From: Seminavis robusta
Taxonomy: Eukaryota; Bacillariophyta; Bacillariophyceae; Naviculales; Naviculaceae
Assembly: GCA_903772945.1 (NCBI GenBank)
Contig: CAICTM010000303.1
Coordinates: forward strand, 1 to 64,000
Length of the DNA: 64,000 nucleotides
Direction of reading: 5' to 3'
The notes beneath the pieces were generated by a model. That model was not told the origin of the DNA, made no database searches, and was given only the letters and a program-made list of their open reading frames with translations. The position numbers and the translations under genes are program-made. Shown here one piece after another: positions 34,734 to 47,017 of this stretch (positions are counted from its first letter, which is position 1; the number at the start of each line of letters is the position of its first letter).

Positions 34734-36906
34734 TCATTCGTACCCCACTTTTCCCACACCAGCCAACAACTCCTTGGCCAAATCCAATCCAACATCTTGT
34801 ATGAATCCCTTGATCCATGCTCGAGCTCCTTGATCGGGATAGATGGCACCCCTATTCAGCATCTTGTACCGTCCAATACCACGAGTAAAGTAGGCTACTG
34901 CCACCGAGCCATCTGCCTTTTTCTTTGCCTTGGGTGGTTGCACTGCATTGGTATCGTTGGTTTCCTTGACCGTTCGAGGATCGGTTCGGAAAAAGTACTG
35001 TTCTTCGGTTCCCAGATAATGATGGACTCGGAGCAATGCCTTTTTGACATGATTGACGGATCTCATCTTGTCTGGATCGGGACAGTAGCTGGACACGTGA
35101 TGCACACTGGTGTATGTTTTGATTTGTGGTAATTTCTTGATATTGATGAGATTTTTTCCATTGTGCATTCGTTTTGGATTACGAAACTGGAATCGTTGTG
35201 TCATGAAATCCATGCCATCGAATCCTTTGGGCATGTGTTTCTGTACCAGTGAATTTTCACTCTCCTTGATTCCAAACATGTATCGGGGCATGTAGCTGCA
35301 GGTATGATTCTCTCCGGTGAGCATATGATGTTGTTTGATGAATGTGAGTACATTGCCTGGTTTAGTGATCGGTATATGTTTGGTAATGTTGTAGTATAGA
35401 CCAGAAGCATAGTTGTTGACAATGTACTCATCCGTGTCAATGAGCATGAGCCATTCCCTATTGCGTTGTTTGAATGTTCTCATGCACTGTGTATTGAAAG
35501 ATTGAGGCAATTAATTAATGAAGAGGAGAACGATGATATGAGTGCGTCCATTTCATTTCGCCACCCCTTTAGAGCACATGCCACTCATCGCTTATGATCG
35601 ACGCTTACCTTGAAGTAAAAGTTGTTTTGTCTGACTCTGTGCATCATGAGATCGGTATTATTGTGGAACATGGTAGCATTAGCCTTGACTTTCTTTGGCA
35701 TGAACATGGTATCATTCCAAATACTGATTGCCATTAATTTTCGATCCTTCCATCGTTTGAGAATAGGCACGGGGGATGTTTTGGAGTCTGGGTCGACTGC
35801 CACAACCAGATATCGTAGTGGCTATATATATTCACACACAAGACGATCGAGGCGAGAGATTGAGTGGATATGTATGTATGTATGCATAAATAAACAGCAT
35901 CGTGAAGAATCCAAGAATCACGAGGACATACGTACCATAGTGTGCCAGTGATAGGCCAACCACTCAATCACTGTGTGTGAATGAAGTAATGAAGAACACA
36001 TGAGACAAAAACATGATCAGTGAGTGAATGATGGATGGAATGAACAGATAAACACAAATGAGGACTGCATTGCATGTCATGACTGAAATACTCACACCAA
36101 TGATTGTCATCTTTGATAAGAATACATGCAGCAAATGCTTCTCCTGGCTCCAACTCGGGTGGAGGACCTGGATTGCTAAAATCTGGATCATCCTCCTCGA
36201 CTTGCATTTCTCCCTTGATGAGTTTCATGGTTCCCAATTTGTCGTGTTTTGCCGTCTTTTTGTGTTTTTTTGTCGTCTTGTGAGCTATTTCTTCTTCTTC
36301 TGTTTTGACTACTTCCATGTCATCATTGGCAATGGCAGCGTCTTCCCCTTCATTGATAAAGTTTTCGTTTTCTTCCTTGTCATTAGGTTCCTCTGCTGGA
36401 CCTTCCTGACCTTCCTCAGGAGTCTTGTCATTTGTGCTTTGTTCTTCCTCTCTATCAGTCTTGTCTTCTTCTTCTTCTTCTTGTAGTTGTAGCTTTGGTT
36501 GCGGTTTGTGCTGTGGTTGCTGTTTGTGCTTTTGAATCTTGTCATTATTATTATTAGTATTTGGAGTGAAAAAGAAAGCCTCTTTGTGCTGCTGCTGCTG
36601 CAGCTGATAGTGATGCAATGCGGGTGGTCCTTGATCGTATTCAAATTCTACCCGAATGGTGGGCATATTGATCGATTGAAACAACGCCATGCTAGACGCT
36701 CCAATACCAAATCCCAATAACACCCATCGCAGCGTCTTCCACACAGTATTAGTCTGCTGCTGTCCATGGACGTGATACGGAGATTCCATACTGGTAGCAC
36801 TATTACTAGCAGTAGTTGTAGTGCCTTCAACATTATAGTACTTGTTCTTGCTGGGAGTGCCCATGGGATTGCCGTTGCTGCTGCTAGGACCACTGGGACT
36901 CATCAT
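34734..36906 (-). CDS. Type II glycosyltransferase (GT92/DUF23-like, DxD)
   Basis: Four exons, 36906-36096, 35970-35936, 35821-35609 and 35486-34734, all GT-AG; 603 residues. One signal-anchor segment lies at about 58-79. A long disordered stem rich in Gln, Lys and Glu follows, then a catalytic region from ACILIKDDNHWLIEWLAYHWHTM through RYLVVAVDPDSKTSP to REWLMLIDTDEYI, where D370-T-D372 is the metal/nucleotide-sugar DxD motif. The layout (cytoplasmic N-terminus, anchor, stem, lumenal catalytic domain) fits a Golgi enzyme. The 35-nt second exon is needed to restore the NHWLIEW block. An in-frame ATG at 37101 would add 65 residues; I prefer 36906 because the added part is low-complexity 5'-UTR-like. 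Donor and acceptor sugars cannot be told. Confidence 0.87.
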
Positions 36907-38311
36907 TGTAGTACTGTAACAGTAATGAAAGGAAGAGCTAAGCTTGCTTAGTAGTAGTAACTGACAATGGTGGGAAGCATGGATTGACTTCGCTTGACCT
37001 ATTTTCTTCTCTTTATGGCCGTTGGTCTGAGTTTTTCTTGGTGGGCTTCGGTTCCACGCTTGCACTCCACTATTTTCAAACCCATTAGAGCTAAGGCTCA
37101 TAGAAGCGTAGTGGGAGCTTGGATATTCGAAGCAAGACTGAACCTCCCCAATTTTTGGGCCGATGCCGTTGGTGCATGCCCTGGCTATCTACCTCGCCCT
37201 TACTAGTATTCCAATAGATAGATCACAACCCCAACAACACTAAACACTACACATATCATACTAGCTAGCTGGCACTTTTGTGGAGCCCCAGCATAGCAGT
37301 GGAATGCTAAGCTCAAACTTTGGTACTACGCCAGACCAAAGCATCAAGCATGTGAATGCGCAGCACAGTTCCAAACACAATGCAAGTCCAATGGTGGATT
37401 GATTTTGAAAGGACTTGCTTCAGCTCTTCACAGCACAATATAACATAAGCAGGTTATGCATACACGACATCTCTGTCTGAATAATCCAGCCTTTGGAACC
37501 GTCTCTGTCTTTTGGCCACTGCTCCGGCACTACATATTATATCCTTTCAAGCAGGAAAAGAAAGGATCATGGGACCGTTGCCAACACTTTAGCAGCTGCT
37601 GCAGGGGACACGCAAACTGCATCACAACCTTACACTCAGTCTATAGATACATGTACCAGTAGGCCTTCCAACTGCTTCTGCTGTCCACATCGCCATATAC
37701 TGGTGCTAGCTCGCCCTGTCAATACGCTCACTTTCGCGCATTACATCGAAGCCTTGGTTAAAAATTGGGACGAGGATTCTTCCTAACTAACTTATTGCAT
37801 GGCATCCATGATTGGCACTGCCTGCTGCCTGCATGAAGGCGACCAAAAGATGTTTCCAACAACCGACAATAAACCTACAGGGCGATTCCTCTCCTCCATT
37901 CCGACTCCATCCATATAGTTGTTGCAAACCACGTGCATACGTCTTGTGTATCATGCTTCCATAAGCTTCCTTGCTGAGGTTGGAAGCTAGCTACCGGTAG
38001 GTACTGTATTGCAAGAAGCCAACGGGGAACGGTACTATAAAGACGACAAGGAGGAATGTGTGATGATCAAGCACATCATGCCCGGGAAAAGCAACTTGTA
38101 ACACTAGAAACAGCACAAGAGGGCAATAAGAATCAATATACTACTACTTTGAACCGGACAACAAGGCTACACAAGATCTCATGGTTGGCTCCCTTGCTTC
38201 CTAGAAAAAACGAACCAAAGACCTCTCCTTTGCTTCTTCATCAAACACCGCACGTCACCAACATGCACTCAGCACACAGCAGCCACGCAATCGCAACCAA
38301 CATCGGATGCA
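36907..38311. other. Intergenic
   Basis: 1.4 kb between two minus-strand genes. No coding signal or recognisable repeat beyond CTAGCTAG palindromes (37260, 37985). The part near 36906-37200 includes the glycosyltransferase promoter/5' UTR. Confidence 0.6.
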
Positions 38312-40226
38312 TTAGGCGGGCTCAGCCTTCTCGACCACTTCAATCTCGGGAGCAAACACCGGCTTGCCCTGCTTTTCTTTGTCGATCAAATGCATGGCAA
38401 ACACAAGAGAACCCACAGCGACGACACAAGCAGCCACAATTCCAACAATGGCCCCTGTGGAAATGCCGCTCGATTCGACGGGAGCAGGACAATTCAACAA
38501 GCGTGCTTTCTCAGGATCATACGACCACTTGGGATTCAAGTCGACGTTGCAATAAGGCGCCGTCAATGGGAGAAGCTGCGTCACGGCTTGCTCCAGTCCA
38601 GCAAACTCTTCCTCCAAAAAGGTAGATTTGTCAATACCATGAATGACCGAGCGACGCACCGAAATGTCGTCGGTGGGAGACTTTTGCGTGTTCATGACGA
38701 GGAGAGCATGTTGCGTCACTTCGCTATGGCGGACATCAAACTTGTCGCTGTGGTAGAACTTGATTTCTTGGACTTGCTGGGCAGAGAGTGGTCCCACGCC
38801 CAAAGCCATATCGAGCTCTTCCGACAGGAGAGCTTCCTCAACGGCTTTTTGGTCGGGGTAATGCACGAGCTCCAGCTGTTCAATGCCAGTTTTCTGACCC
38901 CAGTAATCATCGTGGCGAGCAAACACCACCTTGGCATCCTTGCCTTCTTCTTCCGGGTGGGCATCACGAGATACATACTTGAAGGGTCCCGTTCCAATCG
39001 GATCTGTCAAGCCCTTGCATGTGATGGTCTCTTCGAGGAAATCCCATTTGGCCGCACCAAACCCACCAGGCTCACAGGAGTTATGCTCGTCGGCATCAGA
39101 GTCCAAACCATTGTGAAAGGCCTCGGCCGAAGCAAACACAAGTGGGCGAATGTAGGAGAGCTCCTGAAGGAGTGGATAAAAGGCAGTGGATGTCTCCAAA
39201 ACCAATTCGCCACTATCGCTACATTCCCAGTTGGAAAGGTACTTGCCAGCACCAAACCACTGGTGTCGTTGTCGCACCGTATCCGAGAGGACGTGATCGA
39301 GGTTCAACCTTGCAACGCTGCAATTCCAGTTGCTTCCGTCATGGAACTTGACGTTTTCGCGAAGCTGAAAGGTGACACGCTGACCATCGCCATTGCTTTC
39401 CGTCTTCCAACTGGTGGCTAGAGCCGGTACGACTTCTCCGCCTTGTCCGTAGCCGACGAGGCCTTCGTAGATCCACGCCTGAGCGTAGAGGGCATTGGGA
39501 CCGTACTGATGAGGATTCAATGGCCCGACGGTACCAAACAGCGATCCCACGCCTGGCGAAAGAGTGACCGTGGAGGATCCCTCCACCACTTGGACACTGG
39601 TGAGAGGCAGGGTATACGCCTGCGGGCCAGGAGAAAAGCCTGTTAGGCGACGGCTAACCACAAAGGGCGAACGGGTGCCCCACAGCGGCATAAAGACGGC
39701 CTGTTGATGGACATCGTTGAGGATCTCCTTCCATTTAGCTTGAATGACCTGAGGATCGAGTTCTTGCTGAACTTTGGCAATCTTGTCAAGCAGAGTCGCA
39801 TTGGTCAGGGGAGGCTCCAGATTCCCAATGGCGCTGTATTCCACGTGAGCTGGTACTGCCCAAGAATCAAAGTAGGAATGAGGATCGTAGGGTGCTCCCC
39901 ATGTGCGCGTAAAGAGGATGTTGTAATCTCCGTTCAGTTCTGCCTCGTCGTACTCTGTATCATTGAGGCTACGAACGTTCAGCGTGATGCCAATCTTGGC
40001 AAGGTTGGTTGCAATGTCGTCTGCCACCGCCTCCATCTCGGGATCTCCCTCGCTGAAGAAATGGAGAGCAACAGAAAATAAGGAAGTGCTGCAAAGGGAA
40101 AGAAGAGCCGCTAGACTCACAAAGACTCGACCTAGACAGGCCGAATATACACAGAATGATTGCTTCAGTCGCGACCTACCTGATGATGAAGTCCACGGTG
40201 GCTTCCTTGCAGTCTTGAGTAGCCAT
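38312..40226 (-). CDS. NikA-like family-5 solute-binding protein, circularly permuted, C-terminal membrane anchor
   Basis: Two exons, 40226-40180 and 40052-38312, with a 127-nt intron; 595 residues. Splicing joins ATVDFII to SEGDPEMEAVADD. The sequence matches bacterial nickel-binding NikA (recalled from memory), but in swapped order. Residues about 9-172 match the NikA C-terminal third: RTWGAPYDPH at 65-74 and VPAH at 82-85. Residues about 175-540 match its N-terminal two thirds: GPLNPHQY at 192, RQRHQW at 276-281, PIGTGP, DDYWG, then YDPEKARLL. The break falls in the linker after YDPxKAxxLL. Counterparts of NikA Trp398, Tyr402, His416, Arg97 and Trp100 are present (W67, Y71, H85, R278, W281). 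A membrane segment lies at about 550-571, followed by a short tail. No signal peptide is visible, so topology is unclear. Likely binds a metal chelate or peptide. Confidence 0.85.
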
Positions 40227-42681
40227 GGTATCGTTCCTACAATCAATCTTATCAAATATCCTATCAAAGTGATTTCTTCTTGCTGATCTTCTGTTTGCAC
40301 AAAATGAAACAAAACGAGGTTGAAACGGTGGCAGATCCACCTGCCTTCAAAGATCCGAGACCGAAAAGATGCCAAGATCGAGAAGGCAGACGTATGATCC
40401 GGCAAGGAACCAATGAAAGATCCTCTTAGAGCGAATATTAGCCACCTATTTGACAACAGGCCAATTCGAAATTACAAAGGAATAAAATATTAAAATCAAG
40501 AACATTCCTTCGTATAATCTTCTGGAAGTTTGCCCGGAGAACCTTCAGGTAGTTCGTCCGTGTTGCTCGAGGCTGATATTTGGAGCTGCCAGGCGCACTT
40601 CTGGGTTTGTAGCTACCGTACCCCCTCTTCGATGAAGGACAAAGGAGAAGGATGTTGACGGGATCCCCGGTTTGAATTGCAATCTACGTAGCCTAGCTAG
40701 CTAGTAGGGGTTGAGCAAAGGAACTGACTGGGATCCACATAGTCTGGGGGTCGCCCCCCCGTCACTGCAGCTCATTAAATGGCTAGCCCCGGTATGGTTG
40801 CCCAGCATTGGCCTCGGCACTGCAAACCCTACAATAGTTGGCCCCAGCACCCCCGCAACAGCTGGACCCAACACCGTAGACCCACAACAGCAGCTTTGTC
40901 CCCAGCATTGCAATTCCTACAACTTTAGACAACACCAGCCTGCTCCGGCTTTGTCCTCGGCATTGCAATCGTTTGTCCCAGCACTGGAGATCCCACCACA
41001 GTTCCCCCCAGCACTGGAGATCACACTACAGTCCTCAGCCCCCGAATTGGCCTCAGCGCTGCAACCCCTACAACCATTTTGCCCCAGCACTGTATTTCCA
41101 CAACAGCTGCTGGCCTCGCCACTGGAGATCCCACAACAGTTGGCCCCAGCACAAGAAAAACCACAATAGTCAGTCCCAGCACTGGCCCCATCACTGGAGT
41201 CCCCTCAGCTGCTTGTCCTAGCACTTGAATTCCCAATATGATTGGCCCCAGGGCTGGAGTCCCACAACAGTTGGCTCAAGCACCATTCTCTAGTTGACTT
41301 TATTGACAATTATCATTTGCCAAGTACAGTTCTAACACAGGTGGTCCAAGTCGGCTTTCAAAAGGTGTGATGTACTAGTAGCCCCAGTAGAATGGTGGTG
41401 GTGAGGACGTTCATCGAGACTGATTATACTCTGGTAGCCCCCCGTACCGCTACCGGTATCCATGGCAAATGCTAACATACCTGAAGTTGCACCTCTTTTG
41501 AATCACAATCGAATCGAATTGAATTGATCTGATCATCCAGATCCCGCTGACTTACGTCGAACGTGACCGTGACTGAGTCTCCCCAGGGTAGGTTTCAATC
41601 CGCTCCACCAGCTTAATACGGCTGGCTTATTGCGAACCAGGACAATACGGATAAGCTGCGGAATGCGGACACTCCTTCCAAAGCTGGAAGTCATCACAAC
41701 CAGACTGCAAGAGCTGCTGCAAGTCACATGGAGTGCTCCGAAATATGACCTGACGGCATCGACCCCCGTGCTTGCTTCTTTTCGGTGCAAGAGGAACCGC
41801 GCGGGGATCCGTTCCGCACACTTTCGAGGGGCATACTAAGTTGAGAAGGAGTAGAGAGGACGGCGAGTAACATGAAACGTTCTACGCTGACTATTAATAG
41901 ATGTGAGGCATCTCGTTTTCGTCTCTCCAAATGACACTGAAACTTGGAATGGCGCATGCGGATTGTTCCTTGGGTTCTATGCCGTTAAGACCAGCAAATG
42001 CAACATGCAACCTTTAATGAACCGCGGGAGTTGGGACTCTAGAGGGCAAACACCTGCCCGCGAAGAGGAGCATTGAAGCGAACCAAGAGGACGCAGAAGA
42101 CAGTTCTGGCTTTGTCGCTGTTTTTCGACCCCCGTGGACAGCAGATGTCGGAAGACACTGGCGCAATCTCTGGCGTTGTGGTAGTTTTTCGATTCCCGAG
42201 GACCACCAGTAGCAACAGCGTAGATTTCTACAGCAGCAAGTCATTCCCAAAACACACTTCAACAACAGAAAACCTTGTTGTTTCCTTCACTGTGATCCAA
42301 CTGTACACAATGGACATTCTCAGTCATGGAGAAGTACGAAGGCATTAAATCATAAGATGTCTTTGAGTTCCACGGCTGTTCCCTTGAACTCCATCACCCG
42401 AACCTGTGAACTCCCGCGGGGAAAACCAATTCCCGTGCTTGAAGTAGAACTCCCGTGTTGTGCTTCTGCCCAGGTGCAACTACGGTACGGTTCGTACGTA
42501 GCATGCTGGTAGCCCAAAACATGGAAAGCAGCAACCAGCCGAGCTTGGGGTATCCAGAGGGGCCCTTTCCCAAAGCAACCCATCTTTCTCACAATCTCGA
42601 AAAGCGAGAAACAAAAACCGCCACAAAACAAAGCAACAGCAAAAACTTTGACTCTACTCTCTCAACTTTAGCTTCTCCAAG
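40227..42681. other. Intergenic with a degenerate minisatellite
   Basis: 2.45 kb between two divergently transcribed genes. I looked on the minus strand for a missing N-terminal half of the solute-binding protein and saw none. It holds a Cys/Pro-codon-like minisatellite (40790-41280) whose open frames are products of the repeat. Confidence 0.65.
40790..41280. repeat. Degenerate minisatellite (about 30-33 bp units)
   Basis: Imperfect units built on ccccagcactggagatccc and acaacagttggcc recur through the block. Units vary in length, so no single frame is kept. A 152-codon plus-strand ORF (40711-41169) overlaps it and is probably a by-product. Confidence 0.75.
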
Positions 42682-44010
42682 ATGATGATCCACACCACGA
42701 CCACCAACACCCTTCCCCGCGTCAACAGCAACGACAAGTCCAAGAGCAGCGCCATGGCGACTCGCATGGGCAAGATGAAACCCACCAAGGATGCTGCGCC
42801 CCTCAAGAAGCTCTCTCCTGACTTTGACAGCCCCATCTATGACGATCTTCGTGCCTCTGTCAATGCCATCCTTGAAGTGTCCACCATGTTTGAACTCAAG
42901 AGCTCTCGTGCCAAGGGAGTTGTCCTTTCCTGCGGATCCAGCGACCCAGACTCCAAGGAAGCTGGAATGGGTGTCTCCCTGCTGCCCCTCAAGACCATGT
43001 CCGCTCAACCCGGAGTCCTCTTCACCGACAATCCTTTGATCTCTGTGTTGGGAAGCTACGCCAGCAACCAGATGGATGATAGTGACGACGAAGATGACGC
43101 TTCAGAGCCATCTGACGACGAACTCTTGCCGCAGCTTGTGGTTGGTCTCTGCTGCAACAACTGGGGCATGTACTACGGCCGCAACGCTCTCATTGAAGCC
43201 ATCTTGGAAGTCATGGGATCGGATCACGCCTGCAAGCTCTCTATCCACTCTGCCATCTACGCCTTGGACTTTAACACTCAAGCTCTCTCCAAGATTCTTC
43301 TGACACCCCAAAACGACCATGACGCTGAAAAGGCCGACCGTGCGCTCCACGCTGTCGGCTTCGAAGCGACTGCCGCCAAGTACAACGTTGGCTTTGATGC
43401 CATTGAGAAGGACCAAGACCTCTTCGCCGGAGTCTCCAAGACGGACTTTGTCGAGGAACTCTCCAATGCAGTCTCCCAAGCTGTCGAACGCACCATGGCC
43501 AACGATGGAAAGACCGTCACCTCTCTCGTCATGGAAGTCTTGCGCCACCGCAAGCTCATCCAAAAGAACCTCTCCAACAAGCGCTTCCGCCGTGCTCCCA
43601 GTCAGAATGGCATTGCTACCGCCTGCAAGAAGCTTGGAGAGCTCGTGGCATTGAACTTTGGCAGTCCCGACCTCTCCTTGGCGCAGAAGATCCCCGGATG
43701 GAAGGACTACACTGAGTCTCATGAAGATGCTGCGCACGCCCTCATTGGTCTCTTTTGCCATTCCGTCGATGTCTTGGCCGGATGTGTGGCCCGAGCTCCC
43801 AACTCGGAAGTGACACCTGATCTCGCCGAGCGCTTGATCTTTACCATCCTCGAGGAAGACAACCGTTTGATGGAGTACTGCTTCAACCAAGTCTATGAAC
43901 TCATGCCGTCCGAAACTGAGCCCAAGATGTACGTCTACCGTCGTCTCGGTGATCTTGGCCTCTTCTCTACCATGGATTGCGGAGCCTTGGACATGGGAGG
44001 CAAACTCTAA
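42682..44010 (+). CDS. Unrecognised intronless protein, 442 residues
   Basis: A single uninterrupted frame with a strong preference for C-ending codons and AAG/CTC, unlike its neighbours, which suggests high expression. There is no signal peptide or membrane segment. A Thr-rich start (MMIHTTTTNT) is followed by a Lys/Ser-rich part, an acidic insert (DDSDDEDDASEPSDDE, about 131-147) and a helix-rich body with LCCNNWGMYYGRNALIEAI and a charged C-terminal half ending ALDMGGKL. In-frame ATGs at codons 1, 2, 25 and 29 make the start uncertain; I kept the first. I do not recognise the family. A cytoplasmic or nuclear helical protein is the most that can be said. Confidence 0.8.
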   Translation: MMIHTTTTNTLPRVNSNDKSKSSAMATRMGKMKPTKDAAPLKKLSPDFDSPIYDDLRASVNAILEVSTMFELKSSRAKGVVLSCGSSDPDSKEAGMGVSLLPLKTMSAQPGVLFTDNPLISVLGSYASNQMDDSDDEDDASEPSDDELLPQLVVGLCCNNWGMYYGRNALIEAILEVMGSDHACKLSIHSAIYALDFNTQALSKILLTPQNDHDAEKADRALHAVGFEATAAKYNVGFDAIEKDQDLFAGVSKTDFVEELSNAVSQAVERTMANDGKTVTSLVMEVLRHRKLIQKNLSNKRFRRAPSQNGIATACKKLGELVALNFGSPDLSLAQKIPGWKDYTESHEDAAHALIGLFCHSVDVLAGCVARAPNSEVTPDLAERLIFTILEEDNRLMEYCFNQVYELMPSETEPKMYVYRRLGDLGLFSTMDCGALDMGGKL

Positions 44011-47000
44011 GGCCCCTTTTCTTCTCAGGGGATCAACAAGAGCTTCATTTATACATTGCTGGACCCATGATACCAGTGCCAACACTGGCAACACTTCTAC
44101 GCACTACATTTTCGACGGGAATCCCGTCCATGCACCCTAGACCGAAAGAAGCGACAGATAGTCAAGAATAAAGTTAACCAAATATATAGTCTCTTATTAC
44201 AAATTACTTGGAGGCTTGTCAACTCATAGCTAGCTAGTAGCCTGCATATTCTTTCACTGACATCTCTCTCTGTCTCTGTCTCTCTCTACCGGCATCTATC
44301 TCTTCTCCTCGAGGCTCTTGGTTCCTCAAAATCCTGAAGAACGGATCGAATCTCATTGCCTTGCCTTGACCTCACTTTCCCTCGACGTGAGGAAGGTTGC
44401 CTCCTCGTTGCTTGCCTCGCTGCCAAGGCCGTCAGCACATGCATACAAGCAACCAAGTGATTAAACCTGTTGCTGCATTTTGCTCCGCAACTGAGACTTG
44501 GTGGGTCCATCGACTTGATTATTTAACAAAATGGTCAGGTTTATCTTGCACGTGCCGTCCCTCCACCCTTTGCGAGAGGCCAAGGATCTTTTTGGGAGAC
44601 GGAAACTGAAAAGTGAGAGTTTGGAAATCAGATCTCAACACCCCCTTTATGTGACTTGGGCACCTCTCTGGCAACCTCTGTTGGAGTTTCTTGGTTGCTG
44701 TCAAACCACTTTTATGAAAGTTTCGGCTGGAAAGTGGCCTCGCTACGGTACCACCCTACGCTTTTCCTGTGGTCTATACTGTATTACCTGTACTAGACTA
44801 GCTAGTAGAACGGCAACCGAGAAGGCTATACCACCTTTGAACTCTAGCTATAGAGTCTTTCAAACAGATTCTGTTTACATGTGTGCTCGTATCAAGGCTC
44901 CTTCCAATTTATGTTGGCAGAATCGAAAACAGTTACTGTACTCAGGGGGAATCGAATCTTGCTAGGTGCTCAGTTTGGTCTCTCCATCTCCCAAACATCC
45001 CCACCTCTGCTGGGAACTGGGAATAGCCAGATTCAAGTCGATTCAATTCCAATTCACGTAATCACTGGACAAGACACTGTTCTTGGGGGCCCCGGAAGGG
45101 CACACGAGAAATGCTTGGATGATCGCGAAGGATCGATTTGATTCGGTTCCCTTCATCACTTCGCCGTTGCCTATTTCGACAAAGAAATTGCCAACTATGA
45201 TACATGTACAGATAAGACTACTAGTATTTTAAAACTATCATTTGCTAACTGGCTAGCTAGATACGTGAGAAAAAAATGTGAAACAAGCAGCTACATGCAT
45301 GTACAAGTTTGTTGAATCGGCACGTGCACCTCGTACAGCTGTACCGGTGTGGCGGTGCTTGCAGTCAGTCCCGCCTCGACTCGACTCGACTCGGATCTTT
45401 GGGTACTGGAACAGGAACCCGAATTTAAAACAATACGCATTAGGGATTAGGGTTACCAGAGAAGGGGTACTGTACTGTACTGACTAGCTAGCTAGCTAGA
45501 CAGAGTAACAAGCCTTTTGTAAATAAAGACCAGCAATAATTTTTAAAATAGTATTTTGTTTTCATACTTTTTAAAAAAAGAGGGTTTCATTTCAAATTGA
45601 GCACCTCGCGCGATCTCGCGCGAGATCGCGCGAGTTCGCGCGAGATCGCACGAGGTGTTCGTGGGACTCAATTTGAAATGAAACGTAATTATGAAAGTGT
45701 CACCTCGTTGCTATCCGAAGTGACCCTGGAGTTCGCTTGAACATATTTGCTTCAACCGTTTCTTTAAACATTTCGAGAAAAGAGTCATTGTCAAAGAACC
45801 CTACTTCGTGCTCAGTTAGATGACATTTTAGTGGCTACCTTTGCAAGGGCATTCCTTCTAACAACTCAACAACAATCGGCGGCAAACTGCACCAACTCAA
45901 GAGCTCACCATTGCAGTTTGCATCGGTGACCAGAAGCAGTCTCTTCTTGCTCGGTTTTTCGAGCGTTGGTCTCCGGAATGATATTATGGTATTTCTTCGG
46001 CAGCACTATCCGATACCAGGCTACTAGCTAGAGTATTGGTACCGGTATTCAGCAGTAAGAGAACAGAAAGCAAGTATTGGTTTTCTGTTTTCTCATCTAC
46101 TCTAGTATTCTCTTCACTTCGGATACTGAAAACATCCGGTGACTAAGTACTTGCCCTGACCTTGTTCTCCAACTTGACTGCTTCATAAAATTAATGGTTT
46201 TTCATTGTGCATTGACTTGCCTCTTGCCTCTCTTCTGTGCTTCTCAACTCCTTTAAATCCGGAAATACGGTGGGCTCCCTCTAACTCTCAACAACAGCAC
46301 TCAATAGCTACTCAGTACAATGTCATAACAGTATAATCTGGAGTAAAGCAACTCCTCCAAGAATGGTCAACTCGTTTCTAAGCCTTGTGGTGGAAATACT
46401 AGCTAGTAGCTCTCTTCGACGTTTACTTGCGGCATTTCTTTTTCTATCGACCTCTTTCTCGGACTTAATAGTTCCATTCTCCAGAGTATTTGAAAAGGGT
46501 TTGCCAAAGGACAAAAGAACACTAATAATATTGCTCACTGGGTATCGTACCGGTTTCGATGGAATGTTCTATGTTGTTTGCTGCTTCTAATTATTTTGGC
46601 AATCTTGGTTTCTTTTGCACGGAAGCTGTCAGCAACTCGAAGGTGCTCAAAAGCTCACCAGCTCGTGTATCGGTGCATCGGTAGGTGACCAAAACGGCCC
46701 CTTTTCGGTTGTGTCTTCTCATAGAAGATAGTTGATGACTTCTTAGGTGTTCAGCCACTGAGACTGGCATTGTCATACCGCGTCACCCAGGCAGCAGCCA
46801 TGGAGTAATAGCATCGAGAATCCCCTTTCTTTGCGCCATAAAACCCAAGCATCGACAACCAAAAACCCACCTTTCAGCTCCTTTCGATTCATTCTACATT
46901 CAGCGAACGCGGTTGAAACCATCTCCATCACCATCAGTTCAAAGCCCTGACATCACACAAAACAACTCTTGGCCGCAGTGAGAATCCGGACTTCACTCGA

Positions 47001-47017
47001 ACTTCGAACACGCAAAC
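44011..47017. other. Intergenic
   Basis: 3.0 kb with no supportable gene. It contains a CT-rich microsatellite (about 44260-44290), ACT/CTAG palindromic runs near 45465-45505 and a strong hairpin (45584-45684). The last about 100 bp lead into the cyclase gene. Confidence 0.65.
45584..45684. repeat. 101-bp inverted repeat with CGCGCGAGAT core
   Basis: The arms gtttcatttcaaattgag (45584-45601) and its exact complement (45667-45684) enclose cacctcgcgcg...cgaggtg, an inner inverted repeat, and a core of alternating tcgcgcgaga words. The whole folds into one long hairpin. It may be a small foldback element or a structured RNA; no transcript evidence is available. Confidence 0.85.

Noticed and set aside
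40227-40456. Upstream extension of the NikA-like ORF to 40456
   Set aside because: The extra residues have no family similarity, and the spliced start gives an exact match to the beta strand that opens the lobe.
40711-41169. 152-codon plus-strand ORF in the minisatellite
   Set aside because: Open only because of the repeat; no start context, and the units do not keep frame.
42790-44140. Other-frame ORFs over the 442-codon gene, including a 330-codon minus ORF
   Set aside because: Shadows produced by strong codon bias in the real plus frame.
46323-46590. Overlapping 70-75-codon hydrophobic ORFs on both strands
   Set aside because: Short, mirrored, and with no signal or domain beyond chance hydrophobicity.
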